The notes below the pieces were generated by a model. That model saw nothing but the letters and a program-made list of their open reading frames with translations. It was not told the DNA's origin and made no database searches. The position numbers and the translations under genes were made by a program. Of a DNA stretch of 64,000 nucleotides, positions 27,579 to 39,582 are shown piece after piece. This DNA is from Adineta steineri (taxonomy: Eukaryota > Rotifera > Eurotatoria > Adinetida > Adinetidae), in NCBI GenBank assembly GCA_905250115.1, contig CAJNOI010000085.1, positions 194,210-258,209 of the forward strand, in the 5' to 3' direction. Within the stretch, counting starts at the first letter, position 1. Each line of letters opens with the position of its first letter.

Positions 27579-29926
27579 TTAATCTATAACAATTGCTTTT
27601 GAAATATATTTTTTAATCTCATTAAGAAATCGAAGATAAATAAAAAGTGTCAAAGGTTGAGCATTTTTATCCAATGTTAATAATTCATTTTTCAATGTAT
27701 GAAACATTGATTCTCGATTTTGTTTACACATTGTATATAAATCATTTAAAAGATATCCATTCATTTCGGAAATAATTGGTAATAGACAACTGAATTTATT
27801 ATCAATTAAAAATAATTTAACATCTTCTGTTGTCCACTGTTCAATTGTAGATAAATATTCACTAAATAAAAAAAGATTATATAAATAAAACAAACAAAAA
27901 AAAGAAGCTTACCTTGTTGTACACGAAGATATTTGTTCTAATTCTGGATGGGAATCTAATGATTGATTTAATTCGCTTTTTAATGCCTTATAAGCCAAGG
28001 GAAAATCAAGTAGAACAAAATCAATATAATTTGTTCTATTAATTATATTAGTTAGCCATCCATCTGGATGATAATTTAATGTTAAAATTACTGGAATTAT
28101 TTGACACTGACGTTCATAAGCATAATATGCTTCACATCGACAATATAAATTTTGTTTATATTCATCTGATATACAAATAATAATATATTGTGATTGATCA
28201 ATAATATCAGCTTTCGTAATCATTGTTGTTCCAAATGTTTCATCACGATCTATCCATACACAAAAATCATCTTTAATAAGTTGATCATATATTCGATAAG
28301 TTAAATCTTTATCAGAATGAGAATATGATATCATCACATCATATTTATAAGTATTACCAATAGGTTTTGGTTTTAAAAGTATTTCTTCTTGTGTTTTTAA
28401 TCTCCATAGAAGACTATCAACAGTTCGTGATACACCTTGATGAGGTGATGATAATAAGGATTTTATATGGTTTACATTTTCTTTTAATACACAATAGGCT
28501 TCATTAGTAAATGTTAAAGCTAAGAGAATTTCTAATGCTGGTTGTTGTGCTTGAAGTGGTTTAAATTTTGTTTCTGTTATACAACGAAGAAGTAATAAAA
28601 CTCCATTTTGTTTTATTAATTCTTGTTTAATTTGATCATATTGAATTAAATCTATGTAAAAAGAAAATCGAAATTTCAAAAAAATGAACAAATAAACATA
28701 CGTTTAAGACAACGAAGTAAATTATAAAATTTTAACATTTGATTTGGATCATCAATAGCTTTATCAAGAAATTTTCTAAAAAGATTAGCAATAGTCATTG
28801 AATTTGACATTGTTTTTGTATCTTGTTCAGTTATTATTGATGAAAGTATTCGAAATGCATTTAATTGTATTTCATCATTTTCAATATCAGCTAATTTTAA
28901 AATTAATGATGTTATATGTTTATTTTTAATATAGATTTCTAATTGATTTGATAATGTCATTGTATATAAATTTGGTGTTAATGTTCCCATTAATGATTGA
29001 TTTAATTTATTATTAATCATATTTTCAGTTTGAATTATTGATTGAAGTATAATAATAAATGAATCAATCAATTGACAATAACCATTGAATGTATCTTTAT
29101 CAAGAATTGCATAACGATTTAATTGAATACTAAGTGTAAGAATAAAACAAAGTTGACGTAATATAACAGTCATTCGAATATTCCATGAACGAAATGAAGA
29201 TCTTTGTTGTGATAACCATTGAGAAAATGGATGAAGAAGTGATTGACGAATATCAAGTAAACATTGTTTATGTTGTTGATCAGTTGGATGAGAATAAATA
29301 TAATCCGTACATGTATGTAATAAAATTTTTTGTCCTGGATCATCGATTTCTTGTGTTGTTGAATGTATAAACATTTCAATAAATGATGTTGAACAAATAC
29401 ATTTTACAATATTATCAAATAATTTTGTTAATAATGGATCAATTTTATTATCAAAACGACTTCGTTCAAGACGTTGAATAGCTCGAAATATGTTATCGAG
29501 AGATTTTATTTGTGGATCTTGTAAATATTTCCCATTTAAACTTATTTCTTCAAGAAATATATTTAATTCATTAATAAGTGATTTATGAAATATAAGTTCT
29601 TTTAATATTAATATATTTTTTTCTGAAATATGATTTGACATTTTAACAAATAAATTTGGTATTGTATCAAAAACAAAATAAAATTCATCATCATTCGATT
29701 GTGTACCAAGACGCCAATGACGTAAAAATTTTAAATACCAATCACGTAAAATAGAAAATAAACGATGATTTAAAAAATCAGATTCATAAAAATATTTTTC
29801 ATTTGAATGAAGTATTAATTGAATTAATTCTTTAATTGATGTTAGATTTGGAAATGAATTATTATTTTCATCATATTGTATTAAAATTGAATTAAATGAT
29901 TGTAAAACTTGTTCAATAGTTTCCAT
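27579..29926 (-). CDS. ARM-like / TIR / SAM-like domain protein
   Basis: Three exons on the minus strand give about 755 residues. Exon 1 (METIEQVLQSFNSILIQYDE...) is an all-helical, Ile/Leu-rich region that continues into exon 2 with an armadillo-like NGVLLLLRCITETKF and ALEILLALTFTNEAYCVLKE. A TIR domain follows: YKYDVMISYSHSDKDLTYRI, IKDDFCVWIDRDE, DQSQYIIICISDEYKQN, YCRCEAYYAYERQCQIIPVI. The Glu in CRCEAYY (28131-28133) aligns with the NADase glutamate of SARM1 (WVHKEIVTAL). Exon 3 carries a SAM-like domain, IEQWTTEDVKLFLIDNKFSC. SARM1 has ARM-SAM-SAM-TIR order; here the TIR precedes the SAM. The intron edges are clear (LKC|HLIQYDQ-type join near 28650-28703 and one near 27862-27910). NAD+ cleavage or signalling in immunity or axon-death-like pathways is inferred. 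It is followed upstream on the same strand by a Death-domain gene. Confidence 0.85.
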
Positions 29927-30629
29927 TAGAATTTTGTTCGTATGATGAACAATATTGATTGTCTTTTGTTTTGAATAATTTATTTGTTATTGAATATTTT
30001 AAGAGAACGAGAAAACTTTCAATGATGTATGAATGAAATAAATTACTGCTAGTAAAAACAACATGAAAAAAAAAAGAAATGTTGAAGCACCGCCAACAGA
30101 ATGTATATAAGATAAACACTCAAACGACTTGTTGAAAAATTTTGAATTTCAAATAAGTATTTGAAAAAAAGCCATTCAATATTCATACTTTTTTTTGCTT
30201 CTCGAAAAATTCTCATTATAAAAATATTTTGATCGATTGATGATTCTTTATATACGATGAAAAGTTTTACAATACAAAATAACAATTGCTTATAAGATTA
30301 CTCAAGCATGGCTATTTTATTCTTCTCACATACATTCTAGTATTATTCTTTTAATACCTATGATGAATGTTATGTGATTAAATAATGACCTCAAAAAAGA
30401 GAACAAACAAACTCACAAGCATATACAAAAGAAACAACGATTATATAGTCATTTTTTTTTTGTTTTTCTTACAATCGGTTGGCACCTTTGGACGGATAGC
30501 GACAAGGAAAACATTCATCAACAATGATACACATACACAAGAAAAAAAACAAACAATACAGTTCACATATATTTTTACAAATAATGATTGGAATGTATAA
30601 CGAAGTATTGCTCATATATGTCGATAGTT
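29927..30629. other. intergenic region between the TIR and Death-domain genes
   Basis: About 0.7 kb. It holds the promoter of the TIR gene and the 3' end of the next. Only weak spurious ORFs were seen, including a plus-strand one at 30385-30600 with no gene-like features. Confidence 0.5.
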
Positions 30630-31963
30630 TTAATTACAAGTAAATGTTCTTATAATATCATCATGTATTTTAACAATCATATCAAAAGGAAGTTTTAATC
30701 GAGTTATTAAATAACGAATATTAGCTTGATGAGGATCACGTATATACCATTCTCGTAATAATTGATATGCACATTCATGATTTCCATCGAATGCAAAATA
30801 TGTTTGTTGAAATTCAATTAGATCAATTTCAGAAAAACAAGGTGATAATTCACGACCAATTGATTTCCATTGACAACGAAGAGGTTCTGCAAGACGATGA
30901 AGAAATTTCATATTATTTAATTTTAACTATTAAAAACAAAGATATACTATAATACAAACGAAAGAAAAATAAATCTTACATTGCATTGATCACTAATTTT
31001 CAAACGAGATTCATCAGAAGAAAGACAACAACCACAAATTAAATTGTTGTCAAAATTCTAAAATAAAAATATATCTATCAAATAACCAATATTGATATGG
31101 CTTTATTTATATATATAGATTGACATATGATCGTTATTCTCTCATTGTAGTCTGATAGAAACAAACAATACAGATCTAATTACTCATTTCAACTTCATTA
31201 AACACACAACGGATGTCTACCTGATGAAGTGGAGTTGATATGATTTCATGCTCTGATGTTAAACTAAGATTGAGTTCGAATATAGGTGATTCATTTCTAT
31301 ATGATCCATTTGATGGATCTAATGATTCAATAAATAGTTTACCAATCACACCTGGACCTATTCGATTGTTCTAATTGAAAAGGAAAAATTTATAGAAATA
31401 TTTTTCTTAAATATTAATTCTTACTTTTAATTTAAGAGCAAATTGTTTATCAAAATTCTTATTATTATAATCTTTTTTAATTGTTTCAAGTTTAATTAAA
31501 GATGGATCTTCACATACATCAATATCGGCAGTAAATAAAGATGAAACAAGACGAACACGAATAACACCTTTAAAATCAAACAATAAAAAGAATTTTATTT
31601 AGTTAATAAAAAATTTATACCTGGTTGAATTATTTTTGGTATTCTAGTTTTTGCTAATAATATTGAATCATTATCATTAATGATATCATTTGATGATTTA
31701 ACAATAACATCAAGTGTACATTTATTTGTTGCTCGATAGAATTTAAGATAAACTTGACAATGATATTCTTTTTTTTTCTTATGATTTTTTTTAATTTTAT
31801 TTTGCCATTGTAATGACCATTGATATGCTGATTGTTCGAATTCTTGTTGATGATATTTATCTAATCGTTTGAGTTTTTTTGATGATGATGATATATCAAT
31901 ATCTTCATCATCAATATAACAACGTTTTAAACCTTGATGATATATTGACGCCATTATTGACAT
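30630..31963 (-). CDS. Death-domain protein, N-terminal part unrecognised
   Basis: Five exons give about 335 residues. The C-terminal exon carries a Death-fold domain: LHRLAEPLRCQWKSIGRELS, then IDLIEFQQTYFAFDGNHECA and YQLLREWYIRDPHQANIRYL, with the conserved Trp residues and the A..LL..W pattern. The N-terminal part is Lys-rich (KLKRLDKYHQQEFEQSAYQW, NKIKKNHKKKKEYHCQVYLK) and then mostly beta-like (GVIRVRLVSSLFTADIDVCE, GPGVIGKLFIESLDPSNGSY). I do not recognise that part. A short Cys-rich exon (LICGCCLSSDE) precedes the Death domain. The start is uncertain: MSIMASIYHQG at 31963 is chosen, with in-frame Met also at 31954 and further upstream, and an acceptor-like tract ends near 32000. Death domains usually pair with other Death domains in apoptosis and Toll/NF-kB signalling. 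The TIR gene next door is suggestive only. Confidence 0.7.
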
Positions 31964-33794
31964 GACCATCAACAAAATCGAAACACATACCAACAAATCT
32001 TAAATAGAAATAAAAAAAAAGAAAAACTGAAGTACTTTATCATATATGATCATGATGACAAGATGCCACTTATGTCTTATCTTGCGCTTATTCTCGTCAT
32101 ATCATTTGACAAACGAATAAAATAGAGTATATGTTTATCTTTTTAAAATCAACTAATATGAAGAAAAATTTATGTTTAAATACTTTTAAATAATTCGAAA
32201 TAAACGTGATGTAAGACGATAGAATCAGAGAAGTTTCTTTTTGTGTTCTTTTGTAGCAGTCACTCACAGTTTATCTTTAATAACAACAACTATTCTCATT
32301 TATGTGCACATGTGTATGTATATAAGAGTAAATTCTTCTCAACAATACCTTTTTTTTCCTCTTCTATTTAACAAGACAGCGTTAGAGAAAGTGAAAAAAA
32401 AAAGATAAAGTAGACTGGTAACAGTGTAATAAAAAAAAAGATTACAATTTATTCTATGAATAGAAATCACTTCAAACTAAACTATATTATAATTTATTTC
32501 GAGACTTACTATTATTAATTTAGTATAATGTCATATCAAAATGAATAATAATGATTTATTTCCTGTTATTCTAAATATCTCTAATATATACTTCTTATTG
32601 AATATATAAGAAGCAAAAAAAAATGCTTGTCTATCTAATGTCGTTTTTTTTGCTCTGTAAGTCTTTTTTTTTTCATGATAATCATCATCTTCAATCTTTT
32701 TTTTTTCTTCTTTTTCTTATGTCAACACTAAAGGGTTCAACTTTTAACTTTTTTTCTTCTTTTATATGTGTTCTATGAAAAGGCGACAATGCAAAGAACA
32801 AAGAAAACCGGAATGCACATGAACGTGCGTAAGTTAAAGGAAAAGAAGTAGACTGTATGATGAGATAAAGACGTCATTTTTTACGGTCGAACAGCTCATT
32901 TCTTTTCTTCCGTAGCGATATTCTTACTTCTCCTTTTCCTTTTCTTTTCCCTCTTTTTTTTTATATTAAAATAATTGTGCTCACGGGGCTTTATTAAAAG
33001 TAAAGAAAGAATAGAAGAGGAAAGTGTGACTATAGAACAGGAAATGTAGGTGACCTTTCAATGGTAAAATTTAATAGAATATACATGTGTGTTTGCTAAA
33101 AGAAAGTGAACATATAAAAAAATGTGTTGTTTTTTCCTTCTCAAATCAGAATTTCCATAATTGCTTAAAAGTATTAATAGAATTACATGTCTTTTGTTCT
33201 CTTTAATCAATTAAAATTTGTTAAAAACAAAAGGAAAAAAAATCTTTTTTTTTAATCGATTTCTAATCAATCCTATTTTTACATGTTGAATAATTAAATA
33301 GAATTTGTATATTATACTTCAATTTGTATTGTTAATGTCTTGCAACAACAAGAATTTCATATAGTAAATTCACACATCAAATAAAATACTGATATTAATT
33401 AGATTAGTTAGTAAGAACTGCAATACATGAATTATCTTACCGGTAGTATAAAGGATATATATCTTTAAAATTAATTACTATGCATAATTCTTAATCCTTA
33501 TTAATATTTACTATTCTTTGTATGTACACTGTCGTGTAACACAATTTTTATAAAATAGATATACAATGGCATGATTTTCCTTTCATGAATATCTGATGAA
33601 TAAATTCTTATGGATTTGATTTAAAAAACAATCGTAGATATACTTATCAAAACACAACTATAGTGAACATTGAAAATTTTGACAATAACATATACTTTTG
33701 AGAAGTAATGATTGAGATTTCAGACTAGAAAACTCATTACACAATGGAAATGACATTGCTATGAGTAGTATACATAAGTTTTGATAGATTTAAC
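31964..33794. other. intergenic region, low-complexity, no gene seen
   Basis: About 1.8 kb with long T-rich and A-rich tracts (32640-32770, 32890-32960, 33220-33260). No ORF with gene-like character and no tRNA were seen. It may hold the Death-domain gene promoter. Confidence 0.55.
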
Positions 33795-34589
33795 TTAAAA
33801 GTGATCAATAAAGCGTTTAAAAATATTGCGTGTGTCCGTAGTAGGATAATGTTTACATGTACGACGATGTAAATATACTCCATGTCGTTTTATATTTGAA
33901 TAAGGAGCTAAACATTCCCAACAAAATTCATATTTACATTTCCAACAAGTCATATGATCACAACCTTCATTTTTCTCAATATGAGAATGGCATGTGGGAC
34001 ATTCTTTAGTATTCACATTGATCCAACGTTCACTAGCATGCATTTGTCCATTAGTACGAGGCATTTCATATTCTTCACATGTCATTCCATCATGCCACGG
34101 ACATCTATGAGTAAAACAAGTTAATTTATGACAATTAACACATTGAACAGTCTTATTCATTGTTGCACCTTCATTTAATTGACCTGAACCACAACCATGA
34201 GCACACCAAATGAATTCTGGATGTTGTTCCAGAGATCTATTAAGATCAAATTGTTCATAACGTTCATAGAGTGCATTGTCATCATGATTTAAAAGTATCT
34301 CATGAATGGTAATATGTGATAAAGGAATCGAACATTCAGGACAATTTATATTTGAACCAATATTCCAAGTATTACGTATATATTCATACAGACAATTATT
34401 ACAAATTGTTCGATTTGGATGCACACAGTTATTGGTATAGTATGTTTCAAACTCTTCTAATAATTTCGTTTCCATACATACAGCACATGATTGTTCGAAT
34501 ATTGTCTTATTGTGATGTATGTCTTGTATCTGACCAGACAGCAATTGTCTTACATTACCTTCAATATTGTATACTAAGTGTTGTAGCAT
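33795..34589 (-). CDS. RBR (RING-IBR-RING) E3 ubiquitin ligase, intronless
   Basis: A single exon of 264 residues. RING1 is CAVCMETKLLEEF...CVHPNRTICNNCLYEYI...CPEC (residues about 35-85). The IBR part is WCAHGCGSGQLNE ... CVNCHKLTCFTHRCPWHDGM. RING2 is CPTCHSHIEKNEGCDHMTCW, CKYEFCWEC; the Cys in NEGCDHM is the expected ubiquitin-accepting catalytic residue, as in parkin/HHARI-type ligases. The fold is complete but short, with no UBL, Ariadne or TM region. The absence of introns, when nearly all neighbours have many, suggests a retrocopy or transfer in the past. It lies on the same strand as the TIR and Death-domain genes. Substrates are unknown. Confidence 0.9.
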   Translation of the reverse strand: MLQHLVYNIEGNVRQLLSGQIQDIHHNKTIFEQSCAVCMETKLLEEFETYYTNNCVHPNRTICNNCLYEYIRNTWNIGSNINCPECSIPLSHITIHEILLNHDDNALYERYEQFDLNRSLEQHPEFIWCAHGCGSGQLNEGATMNKTVQCVNCHKLTCFTHRCPWHDGMTCEEYEMPRTNGQMHASERWINVNTKECPTCHSHIEKNEGCDHMTCWKCKYEFCWECLAPYSNIKRHGVYLHRRTCKHYPTTDTRNIFKRFIDHF

Positions 34590-35234
34590 TGATAATCGTT
34601 CGATAAAAGTGAATTACCTATTGATAGAGTCTGTAAAGTATTGCATCTTATTTAAACGAAATTTTACCTGTATGTACATGCGTCATCTATATTCTTTTCA
34701 TTTCATTCTTTGACGTATATTTCATTTTTTTACTGTATGAAAATCATCGATGTGTAAGAGTGAATCATTACCGATCAAATCGTGTTGCGTTGGCATAGAA
34801 GAATAATTATGATGTGGTTATATTGATTTTATTACTCAATTCATAGTGCAACCACAAAAATAAAATAAGTCATTTTTATTACCGAGACGTCTTAAAATTA
34901 TAAATATATGATGATTCAAAAGTATCATTTAACTTAAAGTGTTAGCAAAACACATGACATTTATTATTTTATAGAATTCAAAATGATCATATCTTTATAA
35001 GAACTATGCTTAATATCACAACCGTTTCATAATCTTTTGCATTATTATTTCAGTAAGATGAATAGTATTCTGATTTTTTTTATTCATAACAATAAAATAT
35101 ACTGTTTCTTTTAACTTCATACATAGTTTAAAAAAGACCAACATGAAAGACTATTTTTCATAATAATAATAATAAAAAAGACGAATTATACTGTTTCAAA
35201 AAAAATTGATTAATCATTTCTTCTTATCAATTTA
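34590..35234. other. intergenic region, no gene seen
   Basis: AT-rich sequence with a short (AAT)n run near 35161-35175 downstream of the R-SNARE stop. Nothing gene-like was seen. Confidence 0.55.
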
Positions 35235-35597
35235 TTATTTTCTCCATGGATGAGTTGCAATCAATACAATTAAAGCAATTACGATAACAATAATTGCAAC
35301 TAAAATAAATAAATAATATATTTTCATTTGTATTAAAATATAAGAAAATTCAAATTTACCAATAATAATAGTCATTCTATAACTTTGCCATTTCATATGT
35401 TGTTGTACACGTCTAGCCGAACCATGAAAATGATATGATGATGAATTTAAATCATCAGCTCGTGCACTTAATGCATCTAATCGATCTCCTCGATCAACTA
35501 GTTTATCAACAGTTACTTTTAAAACATTTGTTGTTTCAGCAACATCAGCACGTATTGAGCTTAAATTATTTGCTCTTTGATCCATTGAATCACTCAT
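35235..35597 (-). CDS. R-SNARE, synaptobrevin/VAMP-like
   Basis: A vesicle SNARE of about 100 residues in two exons. It begins MSDSMDQRANNLSSIRADVA. The SNARE helix is ETTNVLKVTVDKLVDRGDRL followed by DALSARADDLNSSSYHFHGS. The zero-layer Arg is in VDRGD, aligned with the Arg of VAMP2 VDKVLERDQ. After the intron (about 35300-35358) comes a single C-terminal TM anchor, AIIVIVIALIVLIATHPWRK, ending a few residues into the lumen. It mediates membrane fusion; which VAMP paralogue it is cannot be told by eye. The ATG is immediately preceded by a strong splice-acceptor-like GTTTTTTCTTTTAAG, so the mature mRNA leader probably comes from elsewhere. Confidence 0.9.
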   Translation of the reverse strand: MSDSMDQRANNLSSIRADVAETTNVLKVTVDKLVDRGDRLDALSARADDLNSSSYHFHGSARRVQQHMKWQSYRMTIIIGKFEFSYILIQMKIYYLFILVAIIVIVIALIVLIATHPWRK

Positions 35598-35832
35598 CTT
35601 AAAAGAAAAAACGCCTAATGTATCACAATTTTATTACTAAAGAAAAAGATAAGAATTGACAAAAAATAAATAGAAACAACTTTCTTACATATAGATATAT
35701 CTAATGACGAAAAAGAAAATGTAAAGAAAAAAAAAGGTGTCTGTATGATTTATGAGTAATTACAAGCAAATAAATACTGAGATGAAACAAAATACAATGG
35801 TAATAGGAAAGATTTAATTTAATTGAAAAAGA

Positions 35833-38800
35833 TTATACATCAATGTATGGGTTTATAATTGGTTCCACATCATAAGAAGATTCTAAAACAAAAAAAAATT
35901 CGATTAGAAATATCAAATGTTTTCATAAAAATAAAATTAAGCACAAAGCATCAATCATCAATAAATCTACAGAATAATCTTCTACTTTTATCGAATCCTA
36001 TGTCAGTCATCCGGAATCAGAGGAAGCATAGATAATTTTAACAGAATTAGGGTGACGGTGAATCTACATTTACGCTCAAGGTGGCTTTAAATCATTGCTT
36101 TCTATTCGTTGAGACATAGCAGAATCATAATATATAGTTGAAGAAAAAAAAACTTAATCATTTCTTTTTATTTACTACCTTCGAATAAATCCTGTAACTG
36201 TATAAATAATATAATTATTATTTGTAATCAAAATTAATTATTTACCTGAACGAGTTGCTGTATCAGAACCAGCATTTAATAAAGGTTCATCAACACTTGA
36301 TCTTAATCGACGAGTTTCTAAAAAATTCATATTTTTAGAATAAAACATTTCTTTAAAAAAATAAAATTTTTCTCAACCTGAATTATTACGATGAAGATTA
36401 TTCGATGCCATAGCTGAGGCTGATCTAAGTCCATATTTTTCTTCTAATTCTCTTCTTCTATTTTGACGCTCTGTTGCTGTTGTTGTATGAGCTAAAGTAT
36501 CAACTCCACCATAATTTCGACGTTCTTAATAGAAATGAAAAAATATCAATATAATAAGTAGGATTTTAAACTTCTTTATCTAATTACCTCTTGCCATTAA
36601 ACTTTTTCCATCTTCAACATATTCAGCTGATATACCATCATCATCAAAAAATTGTCGAAAACCACAAGCATGTAAACATCTTGAACCAAGTCGAAAAAAA
36701 GTTCCAATACTTAATAAACATATTAACATTGGAAAGTAAAAATTAAAACCCATTGATACAATTGGTATTGCTACCAAATGACCCATAATCTAATTAATCA
36801 ACATAAATATAATTCTTTCTTTATTAAATAGTTACTTGTGTAAAAATAGTTTCATCACGATCAGTTTTATTTGTAATAGCTTGATCTAAATGTATCATAC
36901 CAAGAAAATTATAACAAAGTGGTGCTGTTAAACGACATAAAAATGTTGCTGCAAATATTAAACTATTGTCATCTGTTAAATGATAAAGTGAAAGATAAAA
37001 ATAATCTAATATACGAATACGAAATATTGTATAATATGCACATAAACATAAATATGCAATGCTTAAACAACAAAATACCTATAGAAAGAAAGAAATTTAT
37101 TTATATTAATTATACATTTATAGATCTTACTTCAATAGTAAAATAAGAATAATGATTACGAGCCGTATTTACACATTGAGCAAAGAACGATAGAACAGGT
37201 CTTGTACTGAAAAATGTCATTTCAGACCAAATAACTAAGAGTGATACAATAGCTAATAGTACACCAAGAAGACGAAGTGCCCATGGACGGATAAGACAAT
37301 ACGTATACCATTCTATAAATAAAAACAATATATCAAATTACTCTTTAATTTCAATATACTTTTATCAAACAGATCATTTATATCAGCGTTTGGTTTTCAT
37401 AAGTAATTATTTACAAGTAACGCTCGTACGGAGACTAGCTCAGCTCTTTCTCGTAGAAATAGTATTTCTAATAAAGCTGAAGACGGTTCTTTGTATACAA
37501 AACGATTCTTAAATAGTTTTTAAAAAACTAACATTAGGCAAGATTCATCTTTACAATAAAGACAATAACGAATTTTTCGATGTTGTTTGCAGTATTATAC
37601 TATACATGTTAACCTTTAGTAACATGATCATCACTCGATAAGAAATACTAATACTTTTCATAAAGTGAAAATTTTTACCTAATACTGGATGTCCATCAAA
37701 TAAGTATTTTCTAAACCATGATGGTGGTAATGGATTTTGTCTAACAAATTCATGATTCGTATTTTTTTCGTTATTAACAATATCTTCTAAATAAAATGCT
37801 TCATAAATCATTTGTACCCATGATACTTGTACACGATTATGAATATGAATATTCTTTTTTAAACGTTCATGTAATTTAATTAATTCTCTTTCTTTTTCAA
37901 AATCGTTAAAATGATTTACTACTGCTATTCGATTATTATCATAATCATCCATTGTTAATTTAATTCGATTAGAATATTGTTCAGGTACAATTTTAATTAT
38001 TTGTTCAAGACATGGACGTAATGGATCATTTGCTTTTATTTGCATACAAAATTTAGTAACATCATCGATAAGTGAATCTAAACGTTCTTCTATTTCAACT
38101 TTTTCATTATAAAGTTGAGATAATTTAAATTGTATATGACCAAGCATATAGACTGTTCGAGAATGATTATATATATTCTTTGGAACTTGAACAAGACCAT
38201 AACCAAGCATCAAAACAAGAAGAAAAAGACCCCAAGTTGTACTGGCAGCTACGATTGTTGCCTAAAAAAATAAATTGAACTGTTTTTATAAAATATATTT
38301 TACACTCTATCATCATATAAGTTCAAAAAAAAAGACTTTTCTTCATTTGTTCTCATTGATACGCGAATAAACTATACGAAATTTCCTAGTATATTTCTGT
38401 TAATATAAATCTACGGAAAATTTTTTTACCATAAAATACGACCATGTCAATGAAACTTTAGTTGCTACATAAATAATAAGAACAACGAATAGAAGTGTAA
38501 GTACACCATAAAAAATTAAATTTGCTTTAATTGCATATCGAATTTTTCCTTTAATAGAAAATTCTCCTAAAAAAACAGAATATAATTAAAAATAAACTAG
38601 TAGATCATATTACACTTACCCGTTTCACAAAATGATTGCATCAGTGGTAAAATAAACCTTTCAAAAGAAAACAAAAATCAAATTTATGTTTGATTTAATT
38701 ATTTTCTAAACTATACCAAGTAAGAACTTGTGATGTCCAATAAACAACACGCCATAGTTCTCTATATACATCTGGATTAATATAAGACCATGGTCGAGGA

Positions 38801-39174
38801 CATACAAAACCAGTTGAATTACTCTATAAATACATTTTCTGATGCTTTTTTTCTTTATATGAAAATAAATCTGTACCGTAATTAAATTAACAATAGGAGG
38901 CTGTATGGTCACTGGTGGAGGATGATCCAGACAATCTTGATACACAGCCTGAAATTTTGAAATGATAATAATACTAAATGTAAGAATTTCTTTGATTTAC
39001 AAGTGAAATATCCAATGGAAGGATAAATACAATAAGAATTGAAAAGAACCATGCTATAAATACAGCACCAGTAGTTATTGGATGTTGTCGACGATAATCT
39101 CCACAACGATAAAGAAGTATTAATGTAACAATACATGAAAAAATCATATCAAAAATAAATGCAAGACTCGACAT
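35833..39174 (-). CDS. LMBRD2: LMBR1 domain-containing protein 2 (LMBRD2)
   Basis: A multi-pass membrane protein of the LMBR1 family, linked in animals to GPCR/beta2-adrenergic signalling at the plasma membrane. It starts MSSLAFIFDMIFSCIVTLIL with TM helices, then PITTGAVFIAWFFSILIVFI, a loop with PRPWSYINPDVYRELWRVVY, WTSQVLTWFILPLMQSFCET, and TM segments up to WGLFLLVLMLGYGLVQVPKN. A long coiled cytosolic loop follows (KVEIEERLDSLIDDVTKFCM ... LHERLKKNIHIHNRVQVSWV). Later TMs include RPWALRLLGVLLAIVSLLVI and ICLLSIGTFFRLGSRC. The C-tail holds RQFFDDDGISAEYVEDGKSL and ends NPYIDV. The order of blocks matches LMBRD2. Introns are numerous and mostly 50-70 bp. The start lies only 36 nt from the stop of the upstream RPP25-like gene, with an acceptor-like site between. 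Confidence 0.92.
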
Positions 39175-39184
39175 CTTTTTGTTA

Positions 39185-39210
39185 TCTGGAAAAAAAACAA
39201 AGAAATAACA
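39185..39210 (-). promoter_or_regulatory. candidate trans-splice acceptor between RPP25-like and LMBRD2
   Basis: Minus strand, directly after the RPP25-like stop: a pyrimidine-rich tract ends TTTGTTTTTTTTCCAG, then 11 nt to the LMBRD2 ATG. Only 36 nt separate the two coding regions, so there is no room for a separate promoter and 5' exon. The site looks like the acceptor for spliced-leader addition. Confidence 0.6.
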
Positions 39211-39582
39211 TTAATCTTCTTTTTCATCCGTTTTAATTAAAGGAATTTTTGAAAGAAGAATACAAATCGATGGAATATCTTTATTTAATTTAATTTTATC
39301 TGAAGTTTGAATTTTCTCATTAGTTTTATAACCAATTTGTACATATTCATGAAAAACTAATTCTGATTGACGTTTAAGCATTTCAGCACATGCTATTGCT
39401 TTAGATATACCATCACCATACGCATTCCATGTTATTTGTTCAATAATATTATCTGTTAATAATAATTTTCGTTTAACATATTGAACTAAATTTTTAGTTT
39501 TAGAACCAGATTTAACTTGCATATGAAGACATGAGGTATGAAGAGTGAAAGGTAATGTTAAAGATACATTTGATATATTCAT
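39211..39582 (-). CDS. Alba-domain RNase P/MRP subunit, Rpp25-like
   Basis: A single exon of 123 residues. The Alba fold is read in HMQVKSGSKTKNLVQYVKRK, then IIEQITWNAYGDGISKAIAC, AEMLKRQSELVFHEYVQIGY, and the terminal SICILLSKIPL. This matches the Rpp25/Rpp25L pattern (VKxGSKIRNL, GxGxAxxKAxxCAEILKR, LSxxPL), so a role in RNase P and MRP, with tRNA and rRNA processing, is likely. It lies directly upstream (same strand) of LMBRD2. Its own ATG has an acceptor-like TTTATTTCAG 14 nt before it. Confidence 0.85.
   Translation of the reverse strand: MNISNVSLTLPFTLHTSCLHMQVKSGSKTKNLVQYVKRKLLLTDNIIEQITWNAYGDGISKAIACAEMLKRQSELVFHEYVQIGYKTNEKIQTSDKIKLNKDIPSICILLSKIPLIKTDEKED

Noticed and set aside
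30385..30600. 71-residue plus-strand ORF between the TIR and Death-domain genes
   Set aside because: Low complexity, Lys/Thr/Asn-rich, no homology pattern or splice context.
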